Assembly: GCA_030407005.1 (NCBI GenBank)
Contig: JAUDYN010000010.1
Location: 1,116,001-1,180,000 of the forward strand
Reading direction: 5' to 3'
DNA: 64,000 bases
Source: Desarmillaria ectypa
Taxonomy: Eukaryota; Basidiomycota; Agaricomycetes; Agaricales; Physalacriaceae
Shown in pieces: positions 53,976-64,000 of the stretch. The position numbers and the translations under genes are program-made. Numbering within the stretch: the first letter of the stretch is position 1; every line of letters begins with the position of its first letter. Under the pieces are notes generated by a model. It was not told the DNA's origin and did not search any database. It was given only the letters and a program-made list of their open reading frames with translations.

Positions 53976-56900
53976 CTTGTACTCTTCTTGTCCATCAATT
54001 AGATCTGGAGGTGGTGGTGGTGAAAGCTGTTGATTGGAAAATGCAGTTACAATGTATGGTATTAACAGCTTTTCATTGAACTGGGGATGAATTCTCCAAT
54101 GCAGCAGTAGTTTAAGTTTATAGGCAGATAGTCTGGCCTTGTCAAGGATTTTGAATAGTCTAGTTCTCTTATCATTGAGCTTTTTCTTTGGCTGTGATAG
54201 GTGAAGGTTACTGATGTCTAGCCAGACCTTATTGCTGACTTGGTAGTTTTGCATTGCTCTTTTTCTCTTGTCATATTGTTCCTTTATTTGAATAGCCACT
54301 TTTTTTAGTGCATTGTGTATCTCTTTATAGACTTGTGCCATGATTTCAGTGAATTCCATGCCTGTTGGATTAGCAAATAGGATGTTTCATACTGAACTGA
54401 GTATGAGTTGGGGGTTTCTTTCATAAAGGACTATGAATAGACTTTTTCTCATAGCAGAGTGTATGTGATTATTATAGGCAAACTCTGCCATTGGTAGCCA
54501 GTCATTCCAGTCATCTTGCTGATGATTAATGAAGATTCAGAGATATTTCTCAATCTCTTGATTGACTTATTTCATCTGTCTATCTGTTTGTAAGTGATAA
54601 GCCATGAAAGCATTTAGAGTAATGTCCAACATTTGATAGAGATCCTTTATGAAGATCAAAACAAACTGAGGTCCATGGTCTGAGATGACCACTTGGAGCA
54701 TCCTATGCTTCAAATAAACATGGTTGTAGAAGATCCATGCTTATTCTTCTGCTGACAGTTCTTTATGATAAGTGATTGCTAAGATATTCTTAGAAAATAT
54801 ATCCACTATGACTAGTAACACATCATAGCCATTGGATTCTGGAAGTCTAGTGATCATGTTGACAGAGATATGAGTCCAGGGAGTGGTAGGAATAGTATTT
54901 GGATAGAGATGTGCAGCTTTAGCTTGAGTGCTATTCTTGGTATACTGGCACACTTCACATCTCTTGACATATTGTTCTATATCCCTCTTTAATTTTGGCC
55001 ATCAGTAGTCTCAAAGTATGAGTTCCATAGTCTTGGCTATGCTGGAATGTCTCACTATGATGTGATCATGATGATAGGCAATAATTTCTCCTTATAAGAC
55101 TTTATCTCAGGGAATGTAAATGTGCCTGTTATAATATAGAATCTCCTGATCCTGAGTGATTCCTTGTTTATAATCAAGGGAGTTAGAAATCTCTTGGTCT
55201 CACCAATCTTTCTGTTATGTTGTGTCCTTGTTCCTTTCTTGTTCTTCAACAATGGTGGGTAGGACCAAGGCTTAGAAGTGTTCTGGAAGGAGTACTACCA
55301 TATTATAGTTGTCCTCCTTTCCTTGATCATGATCATTCCTTCGACTGAGTAGGTCAGCCTTTCTGTTGGCTGTCCTGGACTTATGTTATAGGTGAAATGG
55401 TATTTGGCAAGTTTGGTGACCCATTGAGCTTATCATTGATTCAGCTTTTATGGTTTTTAGAAGTATTGGAGATTCTGGTGATCTGTCCAGATTTTAATTT
55501 CTTTCTTTGCACCCATAAAGCAATGCCACCACTCTTCAAGAGAGAGTATTATTGCCAACAACTCCTTTGTTGTATATCTCATAATTGCATTTGGTGACTA
55601 TTAGGGCTTTGGACATGAATGTGACAGGTCTTTATTTGCTGTTGTGATTCTGGCTGAGTACCACACCTATTGCTCCATCACTAGTATCAGCCTCAATTCT
55701 GAACTTCCCATCATCAGATAGGATAGTTATAACTATATTTATCATCATCTAGACTTTGAGTTGTCAGAAGGCTTGGTCTTATTCTTCATCCCACTTTCAA
55801 TCAGCATTTTCAGTTAATTAGATTAGAGGTTGGATGATTTTGGAATAGTCCTATATGAACTTTTAATAAAAGTTTGTGAAACCTAAGAAGGACTGTAATT
55901 CTTTCTTCTTTGTTGGGACTGGCTATTCAGCTATTCCTGTGACCTTAACAGAGTCTATTTGTATAGCATCTTCACTAATGATAATACCCAGATATTCTAT
56001 TTTCAGTACTTCAAACTCATATTTCTCTGCTTTGAGGAAAAGCTTGTTTTCTCACAATCATTAAAGCACTTGTTGAATAATTTATCAACACTCCTCTAAG
56101 GTTTTAGTGAAGATGAGGATGTTATCTAGATAAATTGTGACTTTTTCTCCTATGATAAGATCCTTGAAAATATTGTTTATTATACATTAGAATGTGGTAG
56201 AGGAGTTAGTTAATCTAAAAAACATAACTGTAGGCTCAAACAACTCTCAATTAGTATGAAATGCCACTTTTTTCTCATCTCTATCTTAAATTCAAACATT
56301 ATTATATCCCCAACAAACATCTAATTCGGAGAAGTATTTCACACCTTGTAGCTTGTCAATAAGCTCTGCAATTAAGGAAAGTGGGTATCAGTTTTTGATC
56401 ATTCTTATTCAGTTTTCAGTAGTCTTGAATGAGATGGAGAGACCCATCTTTCTTTTTTACAAAGAAGAAGAGAGACATGAATGGGGATTTAGATGGGTGA
56501 ATGCTTAGGTTTTTATTTAGAAATTTGTTGAGTTGTTCCTGTTCAATTCAGTTCAGCAGATAGACTTTACAATCTAATGTGGACTTAGTATTGGGTGCCA
56601 ATTCAATGGCATGATCCCATAGCTTCCACTTGGGTAGTTCATCAAAACTTTCCTTTGAAAACAAGTCTCAGAAGCTGTAGTATTGAGGGGGTACTAACTC
56701 TTTGAAGGTCTTTCAGGATTTCTCAGTATGAGTGGCTGCAGCTAAGTCATTAGCATAGTGTATCACCTGGATTATCAACTCTTCCTGCATGTTGACAGCA
56801 AGAATGGCTTTCCCATCCTCCAGCTCTTCATCCCATCTATCTTTGTCATCAGCATTGGAAAGTGGGAGGGGATTTTTTATACATTGACAGTGTCTAAAAA

Positions 56901-58735
56901 TCATCTTTCTGGTTTTTCAATTGATAACTGGGTTGTGGTGCTTTAGCTAATTATGTTCCAAGTAGATTGCTTTAGAACCTAAGTTGGTGACTGTAAGATC
57001 AATTTATTTAGTATGTCTCCTGATAGTCAATCATAGTTCAATGAACTTGGTGATATTCCCTGCTTTATTGCAGGTTCCATCAGCATTGTACACAGAGATG
57101 GGGGTGGCAGCTTTTTGGATGTTCAGATTGTGTTAGAGAATGTAAGATCAGTTGATGGAGCTGCCCATATAGCCACTATCGAGTAATGCACTGATAGTGA
57201 GGGTCTTCTTTCCTGTACAGGAGGTAAGTTGTATGTCAATCATAAAGTCTCTTTCAGAACTCTTGGTGCCTTAGATATACTAAATAGGCTCTTAAAGCTC
57301 ATAAAGATACTCTTGTGTCTTCTTTTCCTTGTCTCATAAGTCCTGGATAAGGCTCTCAGTGATCTCTCCAAGTCATTTAGCTATGTTCTTGGCTATTTGG
57401 ATAGCTTGTAGAGTCCAATCTACTCTGAATGGTTTGTACCAGTGGTGGTTGGGTACCTTCTTGTTAGGGTGTGCTTTGAGTTTAGATGTTGCTATTTGCT
57501 TTTCTGCTTGTTGTGATTTCCAATAAAGAAAAGCCATGTCATTCTCTTTGTTGGATACCTTGATGAGGATAACCCTATGCCCCCTTTTCATCACCTGGGT
57601 GCTAGTGAGTCCTGCCTGTTCTTCAGCTTTCTTATCATCTGATGGGATAGTCATACCCCTTGATGGAGTTTGAGCTGACCTGTATTTCTTGTAGATATCA
57701 GTTCTCATAGTGAAGGGTTGCTTAGGGCTGGCAGAATTGACCCAGATCATCAGTGTCAACAGTTTAGTCTTTCCTTTTTCCTTCAGATTCTGCAGCTCAG
57801 TTAGAGACTCTGGCACAATAAACTGGGAAGTGGTTGCTTTTGTGGTGTTGTTGGATAGTTCCTGTATTGTTCAGTCTTAGTAGGCACTTGAAACATCCTC
57901 TATAGGCCCTGGTGAAGCAGGACTTGACTCCTTTGAGGGTGCTGAGACTTTTGACTTCAGAGACCCAAGAGCATCCTGTCTACTTGTCTCTGTCCTGAGT
58001 GTAGCTCATATTGTGATCTCAGCACCACCTGGCATATCCTGCACTTCATTGAAGAGGTAGAATTCGGTTTATATTGTTATATTATTACACTGGGTTAGTG
58101 CATTGTATCAGTTTTCTTTTGATTCTTTTGGTGCATTGAAATTATAAGTAGTGGTTATTTTGAATATGCATAAATATGAAATATCTTACAGATAATATAT
58201 GAGTCTAACTAGTGTGGACTGGAGATGCACCAATGGAAGTCTTAGTTGTGTAAGAGGAATCAAACCCTTGGCAACCTACTCTTTTACCTTCTCAACCTTT
58301 GCCTCTCTCTTCTCTTCTTCCTTTGCAACTGTCATCAAGCTCACATCCTGATACTCCTTCTTCTTCAGGCAATCCTTTGCCCTTCTCATTGCATCTGAAG
58401 CATCAGCCTTCTACCTTTCATTGGTTGACCTCCATTGGCTATCCTTGCCCACCATACATTGTCCACCTTCTCATAGTTGTATCTTAGCCAGGACCCACAT
58501 TGGCTGCTGGCTTGAGAGCCATTGAACTTGATGCCCCAGCATTTTACTTGCTGCTAGGGTGTTTGGTATCATAAGCTGTCCTTTTTCTAGCTATTGCAGG
58601 ATACTTCAGAGGTCTGGCAGCAACTGGAAATAGTGCCAGAAGACTTCAAAGTAGGTGATACAATTGCCTATAAACCATTTGATATTATTGTGATTGCCCT
58701 TAAACAGTTTTAGAGGCTAGACAAGGATGAGTTTG
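53976..58735 (-). pseudogene. Element D: family II pol and part of gag, decayed, both ends missing
   Basis: Minus strand, in order from right to left: capsid start near 58640-58735 (KLFKGNHNNIKWFIGN), zinc knuckle remnant near 58340-58390, linker 57373-57816 (open), protease near 57151-57195 (LLDSGYMGSSI), reverse transcriptase about 55830-56590 with active site YLDN near 56117-56128, RNase H about 55060-55700, integrase 54390-55020 including PWTHISVNMITRLPESNGYD, where VDMI is expected, and an integrase C-terminus (LHLSQPKKKLNDKRTRLFK) at 53976-54360. The chromodomain and LTRs are absent. Left junction abuts element B gag in opposite orientation. Confidence 0.75.
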
Positions 58736-58859
58736 ATGCCCAGGTATGAGGCCTCATCAGGTGCATTTTTGACAGAGTTAAAGTATGGATCTGAGGGGGC
58801 TTGTCCTAGAGGAGGTTGTGGAATTGAATATCAGTCTGGTTATAAGGGTGATCCTTTTA
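58736..58859. other. Junction between elements D and E
   Basis: Short sequence between D's capsid start and E's truncated reverse transcriptase. Nothing else recognised. Confidence 0.35.
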
Positions 58860-61700
58860 GCACTTCCCAAGATCTTCTATGCTCTTATCTAACATCTAAC
58901 TTGGAGAAGTATTTAGCTCTGCATAACTTGTCAATGAGTCCAGAAATAAGAGGGAGAGGGTATCAGTTTTTAATTGTCATCTCATTCAATTTTTGATAAT
59001 CTTGAATGGAACATAGAGAACTATTCTTTTTCTTGACAAAGAAGAAGGGAGACGTGAAGGGGAATTTTGAGGGATAGATTCATCCTAAGTCCAAGTTCTC
59101 ATTGAGCAATTTGTCCAACTGTTCTGGCTTGTTTTGATTGAGCAGATAGACTTTACAATCTAATCTAGCCTTAGCATTAGGTACCAACTCAATAGCATGA
59201 TCCTAGGGCTTTCATTCCAGTAATTCGTCAAAGCTTTCTTTAGAGAATAAATCTCTAAAGCTTTGATACTAAGGAGGTACTAGTTCCTCAAATGTCTTTT
59301 TTAGTTTCTTAGCATTGGCAGCAGTGGCTAGTTCATTAGCATGGTGTATCACTCGAATCATGAGCTTTTCTTGCATATTGGTGCCAAGAATTGTTTCACT
59401 GTTCTCCAGCTCTTTGTCTCATGTATCTTTATCATCTGCATCTGGAAGGAGGATCAGATTTTTTATGTATTGACAGCATCCAAAAATCATCTTCTCCATT
59501 TTCCAATTGATTAATGGATTATGGCATTTTAGCCAGTCATAACCTAAGTAGACTGTCTTAGAGCCAAGATTAGTGACTGCCAAATCAATTCATTTGGTGT
59601 AACCACCAATAGTCATTCTAAATTCTACAAACTTAGTGATATCTCCTGCCTTGTTGCAGGTTCCATCTGCATTGTACACTGGGATTGGGAATGCAGATTT
59701 TCAGGTGTCTAAGTCATGCTGATGAACATAAGACTGATTAATGGAGCTACTTATGCAGCCACTATCAATCAACACCCTAGTGTTTAGGGACTTCTTCCCT
59801 ATACACAGGGCAAGCTGGATATCCATAAAGAAGTCCTGACTAGAACTTTTGGTACTGTGGATATACTAAATCAGTTCATGGTGTTTATAAAGCTGCTCTT
59901 GAGCATTGCTTTCTCCAGTCTGTAAGCTCTGAATGAGCTCATCAGTGATCTTTCCAAGTCATTTGGGATGAACTCAGATAGAGAGAGTGACTTTGGCAAT
60001 AGCAAAGTTCTTGGCAGTATAAATGGTGTATAGAGTCCAATCAACTCCAAATGGTTTATACCATATATAATTGGGTACTCCCATGACTAGTGACTGGCAG
60101 GATTTTGGGAATTGGTACTCTCTTGTTAGAAAGTGGCTTGGGTTTTAGGATTTAGGATCTGGATTGTTGCACTTTCCATTGTAGGAAAGCTGTGTCATCT
60201 TCTTTGTCAGGTACTTCAATGATTGTGACTCTACTGGACTACCCCCTCTTTACTGCCTGGGTGCTAGCAGTTTCCTGTCTCTCAGCTGTTGTTAGTGCTA
60301 CCAGTGATAGGTGATAGGCAGTTGCACTGTGATCTCTAGAGATGTCAACTGGTGAAGTTGGCATTTGTTCTGTGCTATCAGAGTTGGGATCTATCAGCAT
60401 CAATAGCTCAGCTGATACCTTTCCTCTTGAGTCAGGTGGCTTGCTACCATGTCCCTAGCTAGCACTTTCCTTGATGTAGCTAGACTGAGTTAGTGTCTGA
60501 CTCAGCTGAACTTTCAGTTTCTGAATTAGATGCTCTCTTTTTACTGCCTGGGTGCTAACAGCTTCCCCCTGTTCCTTGGCTTGCACTGCTTTTGATGAGA
60601 TTAGGGTGGTGACCCTGCTATTCTTGCAGCTGTTAATATAGTCATCAGGTGCAGGTTCTATTATTGCCAATAGATCAACTGTGCCCTTTGCTTGGGACAA
60701 GTCAGACTAGGAGTGACCACCTTTCCTCTAGTCAGTGTGGTCCTGGTCCTGGGTCTTGATCTATCCTAGGAAGTCTTCAGATTCCTTGGGTCCTCAGAGT
60801 TGAGCTTGGTAGGCTTGTCCTTCCCCCACTGACCCTTATGAAGTGTGGCTTGGTCCTCCAGAGGGGGGTGTAGGAGTATATAGCATTAGGCTTCACCTTC
60901 TTTGTAGCAAGTCCATTGGACTTTGTTGTACTATCAGCACCACCTGACAGTACAGCTGCTTTGTTGGGAGCTCAGGATTCACTATAGATAGTGGTATCAG
61001 CATCTTCTAGTAGAATAACATACCTGTTCTTTTTCAATTCTTGAGAGATCTTCAGCTTTGGAGTCTGTAACAAAGTTGTGTATTTTGTCTGATTATATAA
61101 ATGTCCTAATGCATGTATATTAGTCCAACCTGTGGAAACTGAGGATGCACCGCTGGAGATCTTGGTCAAGCAAGAGAAATTGAGCCCTTGTCAACCTATT
61201 CTTTTGCCTTCTCAATCTTGGCCATAGGCAGCTCCACTGTATTAGTGAGCCCTACTGACCAAATGTTCTTGTAGTCCTTTCTCCTAGGACAATCCTTGCT
61301 TATGTGACCTTTCTCATCATATCAGAAGCATCAACCTTCTGCTTTTCATCAGTTGATCTCCATTGGCTTTCCCACCCCCCCCCCCCCCCATATATTGTCC
61401 ATTGGCCTGTCAAATTATCCCAGTTGGGAATGCTGGGGGCTATTAGCTTTGGGGCTAAGGACTCTATAGGTGCACTCTCTAATTGTGATTGTTCTGATGA
61501 TAAGGACTCTAAGATAGCCTATAGTTCTTGTTCATATGTGGATGAGGAAGTTGTATTATAATAAAAGTGTCTTGTCTCATTATCTGGTACCAAGTTAAAT
61601 AAATTCTCCTTATTGGATATCCTATCACCTATGGCAGCTTGTAGGGTAGCTTTGAGTGCTTCTACTTTTAAGTATTACAGAATTAGATGAAGAGTCTTTT
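58860..61700 (-). pseudogene. Element E: second family II pol/gag fragment in tandem with D
   Basis: Repeats the order of element D: reverse transcriptase N-terminal part about 58870-59200, protease near 59740-59775 (VLIDSGCISSSINQ), linker 60100-60700, zinc knuckle at about 61285-61340 (CF*YDEKGHISKDC, Arg codon now TGA and the second Cys Tyr) and an upstream gag region to 61700. The reverse transcriptase is cut off at 58860, right where element D's capsid ends, so one copy truncates the other. A 16-base C run is at 61374-61389. Confidence 0.7.
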
Positions 61701-61728
61701 TTTTGCTAGTAATTATAGTTCAATTCCC

Positions 61729-62131
61729 TATTATGATTTTTCTATTTTATCTTATCTTATCTTATCAGATCCCACATCTTATCACTTTTCTCATTTCTAA
61801 AAAGCATCATCATTCCCACTGATCACCTCCTATTCTATACCATTTCACTAATTGCAAACTGCCTCACCATGGTTAGACTATGGTCACCCAACATCCTCAT
61901 TTGACATGAACATGCTACTATTTCATCTAATAATAACTGAACATTTCTAGTATATAAGTAGAGTAGTTTTTATATATACTCTCTATCTTTTAACTAAACT
62001 TAATCAATACACCATCTTCTGCACTCTTCTAAAGACTTAGTAGCTCTTATACTAAGAGTGATTGTCCAAACATGAGATAGCCCATAAGTAGCTCACAGTC
62101 TCAAGATCATATGTCAGGGTGTGTCCTAATA
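61729..62131 (+). repeat. 5' LTR of element C (family II)
   Basis: 403 bp, begins tattatgattttt (degenerate TG) and ends cctaata (degenerate CA). Matches the solo LTR at 52459-52876 in opposite orientation. It carries TATATAAG at 61951-61958 and ATCTTTTAACTAA at 61985-61997, 34 nt downstream. The other LTR would be beyond the window. Confidence 0.75.
61985..61997 (+). promoter_or_regulatory. Proposed 5' end of element C transcript, complementary to its PBS
   Basis: ATCTTTTAACTAA lies 34 nt after the TATA box. The reverse complement of the PBS is ATCTTTTGACTAA, 12 of 13 identical, and the solo LTR at 52459 has exactly ATCTTTTGACTAA. This sequence is not palindromic, so chance pairing is unlikely. 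Confidence 0.55.
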
Positions 62132-62144
62132 TTAGTCAAAAGAT
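62132..62144 (+). other. Primer-binding site of element C, self-priming type
   Basis: TTAGTCAAAAGAT directly follows the LTR. Complementary to the proposed transcript start at 61985-61997 and, perfectly, to the matching position in the solo LTR. Confidence 0.55.
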
Positions 62145-64000
62145 TTACCACCCACTCCTTCTATGCTAGCTGTAAAAGTAGCACAATCTATGCCTGAAGA
62201 AAATGACAACAAATGAACCATTACTCTCAGTACCACCATCAATGGTGCTGCACTTCTGGTTATATTCACTGCCCTCTTCATACTAGCATACAAGGAGGAA
62301 ATCAGAGCCCTCATCTGCCAAGAATGGTGACCCCATCATCTTCAACTTTCACTCCAACTCTCTCATCACCCCTAACATGGTCTTTTGCCAGAAGGCCTTC
62401 TCCCATCAGACTGGCAGGGAACAAGGAACTACTCTCCCACCCCAGGGTCTAATTCACAAATATCTCCTCCTCTGAGGAGTTCATTATGCATGGGAGGGCC
62501 CTGACCCCAGGCCTCTCCAACAATCAGGTAGAATGATCCACCCTCACCCAGGAATATGCATGGGATGTATGGGCTATATTCAAAATAGGGAGAATGATGC
62601 CGAGACCCTGGCCACTCTCTTTTCCCCCAATGATCCCTTCAATGAGGACAGGGCTGACTACAACTGGCCTAATCTCTCTAACACTGATCAGGCCCTATTT
62701 GGCCCCTTCAGAACCATCACCTGGAAACTCAGGTGAGCAGACATTGAGGCCTAAATGGAGTGGCCCAAACTCTTGTCCAGACATGGACAAGTGGCTGGCC
62801 CTCAATAGGGGTGACCCAATATGAGGGTCAAATCCAGGTGCCATCATTCATGCTCAGATACACACCAACCACCTTTGGGCACTCTATCCCTCTACTGTAC
62901 CCAGGCTATAGCTCTGGATAGAGGAGGAGCAATGGGAACTGGGTCACTCTCTTCGAGAATTGGCCTGACTAGAGGCCAACCAACCAGCTGAGGAGAGGCC
63001 CAATGCTCAATTTTAATAGCTTTACACAGAATACAGGCTATTATAATGGGCTGGAATACTCTCAGTCCCAATACATGAATTATTCCTCCTATCCCCCTGA
63101 TACCCCAGCTCAACAGCCACAACCATTGCCCAACTTGCCATCACACAGTCAGGCATATCAACAGGGTTATAACCCCTATCAGGATGATAGCCTTCTATTT
63201 GCAGGCACAGGAGAAGATCCTGGAACCAACACTGCCCCTGCAGGACCACTGCCACCCATGGTGGAAGAAGAACAGCAGGTGGCTAGAACCAGTGTAGCTG
63301 AGAGAGAGCAGCACATCAAGAAGATGTGTGAAAAGCTTGAACAGGAGGCAGCCAAGAAGAACCTTCTGATTGACATGTATAAGCTCAGCTAAAAAGGAAA
63401 GGAACCAGACCAGGGAAGACTGACAGAACCCCCATGAGGATATCCAGCATCCAGATTGGATTGATACTCCATCCCAAGGCCACCACTGAGAAAGAGTCCT
63501 CCTGACCCTGTATCAAATCCCATCAGACATGCCCCCAACAATGTGTCTTACATGAGCATCAAACCCATTCTGATCCAGCCCCTGAAGCCATTCAAGGAGG
63601 AGCATGATGATATTAAATGCTTCATAGGTGATTGCATCACCTACTTTGAAGTGTTTCAACACTATTTCCAAGTGCCATCACACTTAGTACTATTTGCCCA
63701 ATATCCTTCTTGGGAGGACTTTGTAGACCTGATAACCCATCAATTCAGAGACTCAGCTATTGAAGAAGTCCACAAAAAAAGAATGTTTGACCTCCAAATG
63801 AGAGCACAGCCCATCTCTCACTACCTCTAGAAATTGAAAGAAGAGGCTGAACTGGTGGGCCAGAAGACTGATGAACAGGAGCATGGTGCCTTGGTGAAGG
63901 CCATCAGATTAGGAGTACCAACCTCCTATATGACCTTCATCTTGAACATGGGTATCAATATTCCACATACTTATCTGGAGTGGAAAGAGCAAATTATATG
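62145..64000 (+). pseudogene. Element C gag, continues past window end
   Basis: Plus-strand gag with two long open pieces. 63003-63392 (129 codons) is Gln/Pro/Tyr-rich and then coiled (TSVAEREQHIKKMCEKLEQE). 63543-63830 is the capsid: KPFKEEHDDIKCFIGDCITY, then FEVFQHYFQVPSHLVLFAQY, and after an internal deletion PSWEDFVDLITHQFRDSA with EEVHKKRMFDLQMRAQPISH. A stop (TAG) at 63828 interrupts before KLKEEAELVGQKTDEQEHG, and the sequence continues in the same frame to 64000 (LGVPTSYMTFILNMGINIPH). This is the best-preserved gag in the window. The coding strand is the reverse of element E next to it. Confidence 0.7.

Overview
The window looks like nuclear DNA from a basidiomycete fungus, most likely an Agaricomycete. 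Genes carry many short introns (about 45-60 bp). Several families are typical of that group: DUF6533 seven-helix proteins, a Rua1-C-terminal regulator, a CMT1/CAP59-type mannosyltransferase, and chromodomain-bearing Ty3/gypsy elements. I cannot name the species.

Layout. Bases 1-42.5 kb are gene-dense. In order: the 3' part of an NBS1/nibrin gene; a DUF6533 membrane protein; a CMT1-type mannosyltransferase; a decayed protein kinase; an EamA (DMT) transporter; an SDR-fold protein; a broken DUF6533 paralogue; a BTB/POZ protein; a multiply disrupted RNA-silencing RNA-dependent RNA polymerase; glycogen synthase; a protein kinase; a C2H2 zinc-finger protein; proteasome subunit alpha5; a basic conserved protein; PEX13; the complex I 51-kDa subunit (NDUFV1); mitoribosomal mS33; the SUV3 RNA helicase; a PTC7-type PP2C phosphatase; a Rua1-domain protein; and a decayed member of a basidiomycete family that I suggest has a PD-(D/E)XK nuclease-like core. 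Two near-identical ~0.48-kb pieces of that last family flank the mS33-SUV3 pair as direct repeats. From 30.5 to 39.9 kb several genes serve mitochondria or peroxisomes (PEX13, NDUFV1, mS33, SUV3, PTC7-like), and two pairs are divergent with very short shared promoters.

Bases 42.57-64 kb are a transposon island. Element A (42574-50322, minus strand) is a complete but dead Ty3/gypsy chromovirus with paired LTRs and a 5-bp target duplication, ATAAT. One of its LTRs holds a 207-bp nested insertion with its own duplication. Element B (from 50845, plus strand) keeps its 5' LTR and gag, and gag is split by a solo LTR with target duplication ATATG. Minus-strand pol/gag fragments of a second family (D, 53.98-58.74 kb; E, 58.86-61.7 kb) follow. 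Element C (from 61729, plus strand) runs off the window.

The most interesting signals are: (i) both element families have a primer-binding site complementary to the predicted 5' end of their own transcript, about 33-35 nt after a TATA box, a Tf1/sushi-like self-priming layout with different sequences in the two families; (ii) the island is almost free of CG, and the breaks (CGA to TGA stops, GACGAC to GACAAC in the reverse-transcriptase site, GTCGAC to GTCAAC in integrase) look like CpG C-to-T decay; (iii) the RNA-silencing RdRP is broken at several places although its DLDGD catalytic motif survives.
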